Assembly: GCF_001883705.2 (NCBI RefSeq)
Contig: NZ_MDEQ02000032.1
Location: forward strand, 1-64,000
Direction: 5' to 3'
DNA length: 64,000 nucleotides
Origin: Burkholderia catarinensis
GTDB lineage: Bacteria; Pseudomonadota; Gammaproteobacteria; Burkholderiales; Burkholderiaceae
The notes beneath the pieces are model-generated. The model worked only from the letters and a program-made list of their open reading frames with translations, had not been told where the DNA came from and made no database searches. The translations under genes and the position numbers were made by a program. Below, in pieces: positions 43,394-52,189 of the stretch (position 1 is the first letter of the stretch; each line of letters begins with the position of its first letter).

Positions 43394-46300
43394 ATGCAAC
43401 GCATCCTCAACGTGCTGACTCATCCGCGTACGCTCTCGATCGTCGGGATCGTCGCGCTAGCGGCAATCCTCTTCATCGTCGCCGACATGCTGCAGTTGCC
43501 GCTCCTGTGGGCGGCGATCGCCTTCGCGACGATCCTCGCGCTGTGGCTCGTCGTCGCGCTGTGGCGCCGCTGGCGCGTGAAGCGCGCGAACCAGCAGCTC
43601 GGCCAGGTGCTGGAAGAGCAGGCGGAAACCGGCAAGATCACCGCGCCCGCCGCCGCCGCGCTCGCGCCCGACTCGAAGACCGCCGACCTCGACGTGCTGC
43701 GCACGCGCCTGTCGGATGCGGTGAAGACGATCAAGACGTCGAAGATCGGCCAGGTATCGGGCGGCTCCGCGCTGTACGAACTGCCGTGGTACATCGTGAT
43801 CGGCAACCCGGCCGCGGGCAAGAGCAGCGCCGTGCTCAATTCCGGCCTGCAATTCCCGTTCGCGGACAAGAACAGCGCCGTGATCCACGGCATCGGCGGT
43901 ACGCGTAACTGCGACTGGTTCTTCACGACCGAAGGGATCCTGCTCGACACGGCCGGCCGCTATTCGGTGCACGAGGAAGACCGCAGCGAGTGGCTCGGCT
44001 TCCTCGGCCTGCTCAAGCGCTATCGCCCGAAGGCGCCGATCAACGGCATCATCGTCACCGCGAGCATCGCCGAACTCACCGGCAACCGCCCCGAATTCGC
44101 GATCAACCTCGCGAAAAACCTCCGTCAGCGCGTTCAGGAGCTGACGGAAAAGCTCGAGGTGTTCGCGCCGGTCTACGTGATGTTCACGAAGGCCGACCTG
44201 ATCACCGGCTTCACCGAATTCTTCAGCAGCAGCGACAAGCACGAGTACGACCGCGTGTGGGGCGCCACCCTGCCCTACGAGCCCGACGAGAAGCGCGACG
44301 TCGTCGCGCAGTTCGACGAGCGTTTCGAAGAGCTTTACGAAGGGCTGAAGGAGATCAGCGTCGCGCAGCTTTCGCTGTCGCGCGGCAACCAGCTGTCGCC
44401 GGGCCAGTTGAGCTTCCCGCTCGAATTCTCGACGATCAAGCCGTCGCTGCGCGCGTTCCTCGCGACGCTGTTCGAGAACAACCCGTTCCAGTACAAGCCG
44501 ATCTTCCGCGGCTTCTACTTCACCAGCGCGCTGCAGGAAGGCGAAACCAACAGCGCCGCCGCGCACCGCATCGCGCACCGCTTCGGCCTCGACGCGGACG
44601 CGCTGCCGAAGCCGCACAGCGCGTTCTCGAAGAACGGCTTCTTCCTGCGCGACCTGTTCTCGAAGGTGATCTTCGCGGACCGCCAGACGGTGCGCCAGTT
44701 CGCCAGCCCGACCAAGACGCGGCTGCGCTACGCGACCTTCTTCGGCTTCGTCGCGGCGCTCGCGCTCGCGCTGGGCGGCTGGACCTGGTCGACGATCGGC
44801 AACCAGCAGCTCGTGTCGAACGTGCAGGCCGACCTCGACAACGTCACGCGCCTCCAGCAGGGGCGCAACGACCTGCAGTCGCGCCTGCAGGCGATGGACA
44901 TCCTCGAAGACCGGATCGAACAGCTCGAGCAGTTCCGCCGCGACAAGCCGCTGTCGGTGTCGCTCGGCCTGTACCAGGGCGACCGTCTCGAGCAGCACCT
45001 GCTGACCGAGTACTACAACGGCGTGCGCCAGATCCTGCTGGCCCCCGTGTCGCAAAACCTCGCGTCGTTCATGAAGGACGTGAACACGCACCCCGAACAG
45101 CTCGTGCCGATGACGCGCCCGCCCGAATCGGGCGCCGTGCAGGGCGGCACGCTGCCGGTCTCGACGAACGCGGCAGGCGCCGCGCCGCAGGCCGGTGCCG
45201 CACCGGCAGCATCCGGCACCGCGCCGGCCGCCGCGCCGCAGCAGGCGGCCGCACCGCAGGGCGGGCTCTACAGCGACGCGTCGCCGACCAACGTGCAGGA
45301 CGCATACAACGCGCTCAAGACGTACCTGATGCTGTCCGACAAGCGTCACGTCGAGCAGGCGCACCTGACCGACCAGCTCGCCCGCTTCTGGCGCGGCTGG
45401 CTCGAGACGAATCGCGGCAACATGCCGCGTGACGAGATGATCAAGAGCGCCGAGCGCATGATCTCGTTCTACCTGTCCCGCGTGAACGACAACGACTGGC
45501 CGATGATCGACGCGAACCTCGCGCTCGTCGACCAGACTCGCGAGAACCTGCGCCGCGTCGTACGCGGCATGCCGGCCCGCCAGCGCGTCTACGAGGAAAT
45601 CAAGGCGCGCGCGTCGACCCGCTTCGCGCCGATGACCATCGCGCGCATCGTCGGCGACGGCAACCAGGGTCTCGTGGCAGGCAGCTACGCGATTCCGGGC
45701 ACGTTCACGCGCGAAGCGTGGTTCGACTACGTGCAGCCGGCGATCCGCGACGCGGCGACCAAGGAACTGCAGGCGAAGGACTGGGTGCTGAACACGTCGA
45801 CGCAGGACGACCTGACGCTCGAGGGCAGCCCCGAGCAGATCCAGAAGACGCTCGTCGGCATGTACAAGACCGAGTACGCGCAGCACTGGCAGAAGTTCAT
45901 GCAGGGCATCGCGGTGCAGGGCTTCAGCAGCTTCGGCCAGGCCGTCGACGGGATGAACCGCCTAGGCGACCCGCAGGATTCGCCGATCCGCAAGATCCTC
46001 GAGACCGCGTACGACCAGACGTCGTGGGACAACCCGTCGCTCGCGAACGTGACGATCAAGAAGGCGCAGACGGGCGTCGTGAACTGGGTCAAGCAACTGT
46101 TCTCGCGCTCGCAGGCCGGCCAGGTGGCGGCCGCCAACATCGACATCAACGGCAATCCGGCCGAGGTGCCGATGGGTCCGATCGGCCAGGAGTTCATCGG
46201 GCTCGCGCGGATCGTCGCGACGCATGACGGCACGTCGATGCTCAAGGGCTACATGGATTCGCTGTCGAAGGTCCGTACGCGCTTCAACGTGATCAAGAAC

Positions 46301-47344
46301 CAGGGCGACCCGGGCCCCGGCGCGCGCCAGCTGATGCAGCAGACGCTCGACGGCAACGGTTCGGAACTCGCCGATTCGCTGAAGCTCGTCGACGAGCAGA
46401 TGCTGACGGGCCTCACCGATTCGCAACGCAAGTCGCTGCGTCCGCTGCTCGTGCGGCCGCTGATGCAGGCGTTCGCGGTCGTGATCCAGCCGGCCAGCGC
46501 CGAAGTCAACAAGGTGTGGAACGCGCAGGTCTACCAGCCGTTCCAGAACTCGCTCGCGACGAAGTACCCGTTCGCGGCGAACGCGAAGGTCGAGGCCGGC
46601 GCCGGCGAGATCGCGCAGGTGTTCGGTCCGGACGGTTCGATCGCGAAGTTCGTCGGCACGACGCTCGGGCCGCTCGCGGTGCGCCGCGGCGACACGCTCG
46701 CCGCCCGCACGTGGGGCGACATGGGCGTCGGGCTCACGCCGGACTTCACGAACGGCTTCGCGCGCTGGGTCGCACCGCTCGCGGGCGGCGCGGCAGGCGG
46801 CGCGGCCGCCGCGTCCGAGCCGCAGACCGTGTTCCAGATCCTGCCGCAGCCGAGCACGGGCACGACGGAATACACGATCGCGATCGACGGCCAGCAACTG
46901 CGCTACCGCAACACGCCGCCGCAGTGGACCAACTTCGTGTGGCCGAACCCGCAGGGTTCGCCGGGCGCGACGCTGTCCGCGACGACCTTCGACGGCCGCA
47001 CGGTGCAGCTCGTCAACGAGCCGGGCCGCTACGGTCTCGAGAAGCTGATCAACTCGGCGCAACGCAAGCGCCGTCCGGACGGCACCTTCGACCTGACGTG
47101 GGTGCAGGGCAGCGTGAACGTGTCGGTGACGATGCGCATCATCAGCACGTCGCAACCGAGCGGCGGCGGCGGCGGCGGTGACCAGCCGCAGCAGCAAAGC
47201 CTGCGCGGCTTGCAGCTGCCGTCGTCGGTCGCCGACGCGAGCGCGGGCGCCGCGCAGAACGCGACCCAGTCCGGCACGGGCACGCCGGGCGCAGCGCCGG
47301 CCGTCGCGGCCGCCAACGCAACGAACGCACAGGGGGCGCAATGA
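43394..47344 (+). CDS. tssM: T6SS membrane-complex protein TssM (IcmF)
   Basis: 1316 residues from the ATG at 43394, within the usual TssM range. Two N-terminal transmembrane helices (about 13-31 and 36-57) precede a cytoplasmic GTPase-like domain with a Walker A motif GNPAAGKSS at 137-145 and LDTAGRY further on. A third helix lies near 450 (FFGFVAALALALGGW), then the large periplasmic IcmF domain. TssM bridges the inner membrane to the outer-membrane lipoprotein TssJ and, with TssL, forms the envelope channel. An Ala/Pro/Gln-rich insert lies at about 588-622. The stop overlaps the tagF start (ATGA). Confidence 0.96.
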   Translation: MQRILNVLTHPRTLSIVGIVALAAILFIVADMLQLPLLWAAIAFATILALWLVVALWRRWRVKRANQQLGQVLEEQAETGKITAPAAAALAPDSKTADLDVLRTRLSDAVKTIKTSKIGQVSGGSALYELPWYIVIGNPAAGKSSAVLNSGLQFPFADKNSAVIHGIGGTRNCDWFFTTEGILLDTAGRYSVHEEDRSEWLGFLGLLKRYRPKAPINGIIVTASIAELTGNRPEFAINLAKNLRQRVQELTEKLEVFAPVYVMFTKADLITGFTEFFSSSDKHEYDRVWGATLPYEPDEKRDVVAQFDERFEELYEGLKEISVAQLSLSRGNQLSPGQLSFPLEFSTIKPSLRAFLATLFENNPFQYKPIFRGFYFTSALQEGETNSAAAHRIAHRFGLDADALPKPHSAFSKNGFFLRDLFSKVIFADRQTVRQFASPTKTRLRYATFFGFVAALALALGGWTWSTIGNQQLVSNVQADLDNVTRLQQGRNDLQSRLQAMDILEDRIEQLEQFRRDKPLSVSLGLYQGDRLEQHLLTEYYNGVRQILLAPVSQNLASFMKDVNTHPEQLVPMTRPPESGAVQGGTLPVSTNAAGAAPQAGAAPAASGTAPAAAPQQAAAPQGGLYSDASPTNVQDAYNALKTYLMLSDKRHVEQAHLTDQLARFWRGWLETNRGNMPRDEMIKSAERMISFYLSRVNDNDWPMIDANLALVDQTRENLRRVVRGMPARQRVYEEIKARASTRFAPMTIARIVGDGNQGLVAGSYAIPGTFTREAWFDYVQPAIRDAATKELQAKDWVLNTSTQDDLTLEGSPEQIQKTLVGMYKTEYAQHWQKFMQGIAVQGFSSFGQAVDGMNRLGDPQDSPIRKILETAYDQTSWDNPSLANVTIKKAQTGVVNWVKQLFSRSQAGQVAAANIDINGNPAEVPMGPIGQEFIGLARIVATHDGTSMLKGYMDSLSKVRTRFNVIKNQGDPGPGARQLMQQTLDGNGSELADSLKLVDEQMLTGLTDSQRKSLRPLLVRPLMQAFAVVIQPASAEVNKVWNAQVYQPFQNSLATKYPFAANAKVEAGAGEIAQVFGPDGSIAKFVGTTLGPLAVRRGDTLAARTWGDMGVGLTPDFTNGFARWVAPLAGGAAGGAAAASEPQTVFQILPQPSTGTTEYTIAIDGQQLRYRNTPPQWTNFVWPNPQGSPGATLSATTFDGRTVQLVNEPGRYGLEKLINSAQRKRRPDGTFDLTWVQGSVNVSVTMRIISTSQPSGGGGGGDQPQQQSLRGLQLPSSVADASAGAAQNATQSGTGTPGAAPAVAAANATNAQGAQ

Positions 47345-48330
47345 CGCAAACCGTACAGGCGCAAATCGCGTACTTCGGCAAGATTCCGTCGCGCGGCGAC
47401 TTCGTAAAGAGCGCGCACAATCCGCAACTGCTGCAGACGCTCGACCGCTGGATCGCGCAGGCGCTCGAACTGCTCGCGGAAGATCCGCGCTGGAAGCTCG
47501 TCTACGAGGATGCGAAGCCGATGCATTTCGCGTTCCTCGGCTCGCGCAGCAAACTCGTGATCGCGGGCCACATGGTCGCGAGCCACGACGTGTCGATGCG
47601 CCGCTTCCCGTTCCTCGGCGCGACGGCGCTCGAGGTCGACCGGCCGCTCGCGTTCCTCGCGCGCAGCCCGCTGGCGTTCGCGCGGCTGTGGTCGCGCGTC
47701 GCCACGCAGATCCCGCCGCTGCTCGGCAAGGACGAGCCGCCCGGCGCGCTGCAGGCGCTCGGCGACACGCAAGTGCCGATCGACGTCGGCGGCCCCGGCA
47801 CGTCGCATGACGGCACCTTCAACGATTTCGTCGAACACCAGTCGCTGTACGGCCTCCAGGAGATGCTGCTCGAAAGCGGTCATCCCGTGCGGCTGCGCGG
47901 CGCGATGCTCGCGCTCGGCTCGCTGTTGCGGCCGGTGATGCAGAGCGGCTCGTCGCACATCGAGCGCGGCCTCACGCTGCCGCTGCCGGTCGATCCGTTC
48001 TACCGCAGCCTCGTCGCCGCGTTCTGGCTCGAACTGATCGCGCCGTTCGTCGCGCAGGCCGATTTCGAGCTCGCGATCTTCATCGGCACGATCGCCGAGC
48101 GCGAACGGCTCATCATCGGCTTCAACGGCGCGTCGGCCAAGACGCTGCTGAGCGTTGTCGACCCGCAGACCTACGCCGCCCACAACATCGACATCGACGA
48201 TCCCGAGTGGATCGACGCCCATGCGCAAAACGATCACCAGATCAGCAAGCTCGTCAGCTACCTCGACCAACCGCAACTCTCGCTGCGCGTCGCCATCGAC
48301 GCGTTCCGCGAAGCGTTCATCGGAGGCTGA
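47341..48330 (+). CDS. tagF: T6SS-associated protein TagF
   Basis: 329 residues. The N-terminal TagF domain (BMA_A0400 family) is clear: IAYFGKIPSRGDFVKSAHNPQLLQTLDRWIAQAL, then the PMHFAFLGSRSKLVIAGHMVASHDVSMRRFPF region. TagF is a post-translational inhibitor of T6SS firing in Pseudomonas, acting on the Fha branch. The C-terminal 150 residues are less conserved. It starts within the last bases of tssM, so the two are translationally coupled, and it is followed 4 bp later by the OmpA-like gene. Confidence 0.94.
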   Translation: MTQTVQAQIAYFGKIPSRGDFVKSAHNPQLLQTLDRWIAQALELLAEDPRWKLVYEDAKPMHFAFLGSRSKLVIAGHMVASHDVSMRRFPFLGATALEVDRPLAFLARSPLAFARLWSRVATQIPPLLGKDEPPGALQALGDTQVPIDVGGPGTSHDGTFNDFVEHQSLYGLQEMLLESGHPVRLRGAMLALGSLLRPVMQSGSSHIERGLTLPLPVDPFYRSLVAAFWLELIAPFVAQADFELAIFIGTIAERERLIIGFNGASAKTLLSVVDPQTYAAHNIDIDDPEWIDAHAQNDHQISKLVSYLDQPQLSLRVAIDAFREAFIGG

Positions 48331-48334
48331 CGGG

Positions 48335-49294
48335 ATGCATCGCACGATTCACGCTCGGCGCGCGCGCTTCTCGCCCGCCCGCTCCACCCTCTTCGCCCTC
48401 CTCGCCGCCGGCCTCGTGGCGAGCGGCGCGGCCTTCGCGCAGAACACGGGCGCGACCGTCACGCCGGTCGGCAACGGCACGGTCGCAACGACCGCGCTGC
48501 CGTCGTCGAACACGAACGCCGGCGCCGCGGCGGCGACCGCATCCGGCACGGTGGTGCACGGCACGGCCGGCACCATCACGCCGCCGCCCGCGAACGCGGC
48601 GCCCGGCCAGGTGGTCGCCGGCGGCAAGGTGCCCGACGAGGCGACCAAGGCCGCCGTGCTGCAGAAGCTGCGCGATACCTACGGCGCGGCGAACGTCGTC
48701 GACCAGATCGAGGTCGGCGACGTCGCGACGCCGCCGAACTGGAGCGCGAACGTGCAGAAGCTGCTCGGCGCGCAGCTCAAGCAGATCAGCAAGGGGCAGT
48801 TGAAGATCAACGGCACGCAGATCGAGATGAAGGGCGAGGTGCACAACGAAGCGCAGCGCCAGCAGCTCGCGAGCGACATGGCAAACACGCTGAACCCGAC
48901 GTACACGATCAAGAACGGGCTGCGCGTGTCGGCATCCGAGCAGGGCGTGCTCGATCAGACGCTCGCGAACCGGACGATCGAATTCGAGACCGGCAGCGCA
49001 ACGCTCACGCCGCAGGGCAGGCTGATCCTCGACCAGATGGCGGCCGCGCTCGCGAAGATGCAGAACCGCACGGTCGACATCATCGGCCACACCGACAACT
49101 CGGGGAACCGGACGTCGAACATCGCGCTGAGCCAGGCGCGCGCGGACGCGGTGAAGGGCTACCTGATCACGAAGAGCATCCCGCCGCAGCAGATGACGAC
49201 GACGGGCGTCGGGCCGGATCAGCCGATCGCGCCGAATGATACGGCGGATGGAAGGGCGAGGAATCGGCGGATCGAGTTCCGGGTGGGGCAGTAG
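48335..49294 (+). CDS. T6SS-linked OmpA-family peptidoglycan-binding protein
   Basis: 319 residues from the ATG at 48335, with GGAGG inside the end of tagF. The signal peptide covers about 1-35 (LFALLAAGLVASGAAFA). A Gly/Ala/Thr-rich linker (to about 85), a BON-like or unassigned domain (about 90-205), and a C-terminal OmpA domain (IEFETGSATLTPQGRLILDQMA, then IIGHTDNSGN and NRRIEFRVG) follow. The OmpA domain binds peptidoglycan and probably anchors the envelope complex. It sits at a position called TagN or TagM in other clusters; the name is not fixed here. Confidence 0.9.
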   Translation: MHRTIHARRARFSPARSTLFALLAAGLVASGAAFAQNTGATVTPVGNGTVATTALPSSNTNAGAAAATASGTVVHGTAGTITPPPANAAPGQVVAGGKVPDEATKAAVLQKLRDTYGAANVVDQIEVGDVATPPNWSANVQKLLGAQLKQISKGQLKINGTQIEMKGEVHNEAQRQQLASDMANTLNPTYTIKNGLRVSASEQGVLDQTLANRTIEFETGSATLTPQGRLILDQMAAALAKMQNRTVDIIGHTDNSGNRTSNIALSQARADAVKGYLITKSIPPQQMTTTGVGPDQPIAPNDTADGRARNRRIEFRVGQ

Positions 49295-49431
49295 GCGGGG
49301 ATTCGGAGGCATGGCGAGCCGGGCGCACGATACCGGCAGATACATCCCGCGGATTGCGCGGGCCCCGTCAGCTCCCGCATCGGCGGTACGCCGGTCACCT
49401 CACTAACCGACTACTGAATCCAGCCATTCCA

Positions 49432-50007
49432 GTGACATTCGCACTGCGCTGCTTGCGATCGGCCATTCTTCTGCTTGTCGGTGCGTTCGTCCTGCTGGCG
49501 GGCGCAGTTGGCACCATCAATTCGGCCATCCTCGTTCGCGCTCGCGCGTGGCCTCATGTCCCCGCCCTCGTCGAGCAATGTGCGATGTCTCTGCGATACG
49601 GCAAATCCGACGCGACATGGGAGGCGCAGGCCGTCTTCCGCTATGGCGCGGGACAGACGCAGCACTACGATACGACGTGGCAGCCTGCCGGATCGCCGGT
49701 GTATTCGCGTTCGGCCGCATCGAACATCAGCCGCGAACAGTTCGCCGCGTTCACGAAGACTTATTGCAGTGCGGCCGCGGACGATGGCCTGCGCATTTCG
49801 CCGATGTTTCCGGGCATTGCCCGGCGCAACGAAGCGGTTGTGGGTGGAGCATGGGTACGTGAAATCGGATTCGGTCTGTTTGCCCTGGTCGCCGGGTTGA
49901 TGCTGTGTGCGGGGGGTATTTCGCTGCTTCCGTGGATCGAGGATCGCAAAAAGCCCGTGGTGAATCGGAAAGCGCGGCGCGCACGGATTCGCGTCAGTGG
50001 TTCGTGA
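49432..50007 (+). CDS. Membrane protein, DUF3592-like
   Basis: 191 residues if it starts at the GTG at 49432; the frame opens further up but without a better start. Two hydrophobic segments (about 5-30 and 142-165) flank an extracytoplasmic domain with a repeated strand pattern (ATWEAQAVFRYGAGQTQHYDTTWQPAGSPVYSRS) like DUF3592 proteins. It ends in a basic tail. It is in the transition zone after the conserved T6SS genes, and a T6SS role is not supported. It may be a cargo gene of the variable region. Confidence 0.6.
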   Translation: MTFALRCLRSAILLLVGAFVLLAGAVGTINSAILVRARAWPHVPALVEQCAMSLRYGKSDATWEAQAVFRYGAGQTQHYDTTWQPAGSPVYSRSAASNISREQFAAFTKTYCSAAADDGLRISPMFPGIARRNEAVVGGAWVREIGFGLFALVAGLMLCAGGISLLPWIEDRKKPVVNRKARRARIRVSGS

Positions 50008-50260
50008 TGCGGACGTGCTGACTGGTTTCGGATCTCGCTTCGTCGCGGCCAACCATGTGAGGCCGCTGACCGCCGTAGCGCGTAGCCCGGGAATCGGGCA
50101 TTCACTGATCGCGTACCTGTTTCAGGTAATCCAGAAAGGTCTTCGTTCGTTGCTCCGTCAAATCGCACGCCACCATCCATGCTCGCGCAATCATCCCACC
50201 TTACTGCCCGAGAATTACCCTTTTTCCGGTTTCACGCTCTAGTTTGAGTGGCAGATAAAT
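50008..50260. other. Gap with possible gene remnants
   Basis: About 250 bp between the DUF3592-like gene and the IS30 remnant. No intact gene is seen; a short leftward frame at 50102-50194 may be a leftover C-terminus. Sequence character changes from GC-rich to AT-rich across this stretch. Confidence 0.5.
50102..50194 (-). pseudogene. Possible C-terminal remnant of a protein gene
   Basis: A leftward 30-codon frame ending in TGA at 50102-50104 reads WMVACDLTEQRTKTFLDYLK and a short charged tail, which looks like a coding C-terminus (amphipathic helix). A stop codon lies just upstream. It may be the tail of a regulator gene cut by insertion. The parent family is not identified. Confidence 0.3.
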
Positions 50261-50547
50261 GTTGCGGATTCAACCCGTCGACGCAACACACTTGAAGCTG
50301 CATAGCAGCAAGGAGTGTTGCAATGAAACAGAGGCGGCGGATCTACTATACAGACAGCCAGAAGGCGTTAATGTGGGAGCGCTGGCACAAGGGCGAATCG
50401 CTGCAGATCGCTCAGTTGTTTGATCAGAACCATTCTTCGGCACAACGGATTCTGGCCGAAACGGGCCGCATACAGCCAAACCGACGCCGCAATAGCCGCA
50501 CCTGCAACCCGATTCGCTTTGGAAATTGTGGCATTGCGCAGATATGA
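50261..50547 (+). mobile_element. IS30-family element remnant (left end and transposase N-terminus)
   Basis: GTTGCG (50261-50266) and CGCAAC (50282-50287) form a short dyad that may derive from the element's terminal repeat. A ribosome-binding site (AAGGAG) and the transposase start at 50323 follow. The rest of the element is missing to the right, where the AT-rich module genes begin. Confidence 0.6.
50323..50547 (+). pseudogene. Truncated IS30-family transposase
   Basis: 74 codons. The first 50 match the N-terminal helix-turn-helix of IS30-type transposases: MKQRRRIYYTDSQKALMWER, WHKGESLQIAQLFDQNHSSAQ, ILAETGRIQP. In related proteins I recall LQQIAQLF, so one codon may be deleted. After about codon 52 the sequence no longer resembles a transposase, and the DDE core is absent. 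It is therefore a non-functional fragment. It marks the junction between conserved T6SS genes and the VgrG module. Confidence 0.75.
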
Positions 50548-50583
50548 AGCTTCGCTTCAAATCATTGCAAGCAATCAGCCCAC

Positions 50584-51387
50584 TCACGAACTCAGAATAA
50601 CCTTCTTCCCGGTCTTCCTCTCAAGCATCAATGGCAAATACACTCGAAAAAAAATCGATCGCACGTAGGTATTCCCAATAATCCAGATAGACATCGGAAA
50701 CCCAAGGAGCGACAAAATAATGCACAACACATGAGGGCCAACGTTCTCACCAAAAATATGATTCGCACTCAATCCAAATGCCGCAGCAAACGGCATCGAA
50801 TAACCGACCACGGAAAGCAGAGACCTTTTCAGCGGATTCCGCGAAGTCAATTGATCGATATAACCACCCAGCGAATTACGAAACACCATATTCGCACCAC
50901 CTTCATAATAAATCGTCTTTACAACCGAATCCTTTTCCACCGCACAACGAAAATCCGCCAAAACCTTGAATGAGTGCCACCCAATAATAGCAAAACACGC
51001 AGCAATCACAGAAACCTTCAGAATCACGGGCATCGGAATATATGATATATAGAACAACCAAACCAACGCGATCATCAACCACGGCCCCAAGGCAAACAAA
51101 GAAACTATACCCTCAACCCAGAGTCTTCGAGATTGCCGATTCTCAACATAATGAATAAACAAAACAATCGATATACAAAACTGAACAACTATTATTGATT
51201 TCCACAGAGAATCCGCCATCACACCCAACTGGGAAAATACGTAATATATGCCAGCCACAAGCAAACCAATAGCCAACTCGATCGCAGCCAGCTTTCCATG
51301 AAAATCTATCGGCGATCCGTCATCGACCGGTTCTCTGTCAATATTTGATTCCATCATCGCCAGATCAAAACCCTCAAAAATCGCCAA
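50584..51387 (-). CDS. Multi-pass membrane protein, candidate immunity protein
   Basis: 267 residues if the TTG at 51387 is the start (GAGGA upstream); the ATG at 51357 is an alternative. Six or so hydrophobic segments are visible (about 35-52, 63-80, 92-113, 117-135, 195-212 and 220-245). I do not recognise the family. G+C is strikingly low (bases 51121-51180 are 32% G+C). It is last in the leftward VgrG module, directly after the glycine-rich membrane protein gene. Immunity proteins against pore-forming toxins are multi-pass inner-membrane proteins encoded just downstream of the toxin, so this is a plausible role but unproven. Confidence 0.7.
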   Translation of the reverse strand: MAIFEGFDLAMMESNIDREPVDDGSPIDFHGKLAAIELAIGLLVAGIYYVFSQLGVMADSLWKSIIVVQFCISIVLFIHYVENRQSRRLWVEGIVSLFALGPWLMIALVWLFYISYIPMPVILKVSVIAACFAIIGWHSFKVLADFRCAVEKDSVVKTIYYEGGANMVFRNSLGGYIDQLTSRNPLKRSLLSVVGYSMPFAAAFGLSANHIFGENVGPHVLCIILSLLGFPMSIWIIGNTYVRSIFFRVYLPLMLERKTGKKVILSS

Positions 51388-51398
51388 TTAGCGAATCC

Positions 51399-52109
51399 TC
51401 AGGGAAGCAACATCCATTGCGACCCAGAATAATAATTCCCATAGTCATTCGGCAGCCTTTCTTCGAGTGCCTTACCCGCTCTTCGCACCATGTCATCGAT
51501 TTCATCCACGATGGCCTTCGAATTATGAAGCAGCAACTTCATGAACCTCTTCCCACTAGCATCGAACAAATAATCAACAAGCAAACCGACGCCCAAAATC
51601 AAGAAAAATCCACCTATTGCCAAAGCACCAACAGTCACTCCGGTCGCTGCAGCCATAGCGACTATGCCTGCATTGACCAAGCTTATCGCCGCACCGACCA
51701 ATGCCGCCTTGAATGCATCCACCAACAATATTGCGATTAAATCTCGGAAATCCTGATTTGAATCCGAAAACCAGACGATCGCATCTATGCCGGCGCCAAT
51801 AAAGAATGCGATGAGTGCATTTCCGGAAAAGGACCCCTTGGCTGCATTCCACGCCGCCGCTCCCGCGGACGACAATGATCCAGCCCCGCCAGCTATCGTT
51901 GCCAGCTTGGTACCGGGCTGCACTTCCCGCGCATAGCCAACCAGTAGAAACCCTAGAGTTTTCCAATCTTCCGGAACGGTGGAGAACGCGAGCACCGTTT
52001 CACCACCACGCTCTATTAAAAAAAATGACCTTTTAAAAAAATCCCTCGCCCAAGGCTCACTTCCGTACCAAGCATCCCTGATATACGCACCGATATTCCC
52101 AGCCTGCAT
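51399..52109 (-). CDS. Membrane-active protein, candidate pore-forming toxin or C-terminal remnant
   Basis: 236 residues from the ATG at 52109, without a visible ribosome-binding site. After a polar N-terminus (DAWYGSEPWARDFFKRSFF) comes a Gly/Ala/Ser-rich stretch, a hydrophobic helix (ALIAFFIGAGIDAIVWF) and a long hydrophobic double segment (LLVDAFKAALVGAAISL and TVGALAIGGFFLILGVG). The tail is amphipathic. Long hydrophobic hairpins of this kind occur in colicin-like effectors such as VasX and the BTH_I2691 family; I infer a relation from pattern only. Its N-terminus may be lost: an adjacent frame (52057-52176) starts 13 bases after the effector stop, and five T residues at 52111-52115 could be a frameshift site. 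Confidence 0.65.
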   Translation of the reverse strand: MQAGNIGAYIRDAWYGSEPWARDFFKRSFFLIERGGETVLAFSTVPEDWKTLGFLLVGYAREVQPGTKLATIAGGAGSLSSAGAAAWNAAKGSFSGNALIAFFIGAGIDAIVWFSDSNQDFRDLIAILLVDAFKAALVGAAISLVNAGIVAMAAATGVTVGALAIGGFFLILGVGLLVDYLFDASGKRFMKLLLHNSKAIVDEIDDMVRRAGKALEERLPNDYGNYYSGSQWMLLP

Positions 52110-52189
52110 CAAAAATATGACGGATATATCCCGGAGCGCTCGTCTCTGACAGACAGTGAGGCAAGCGCTCCGTCATCCAGCAACGCCGC

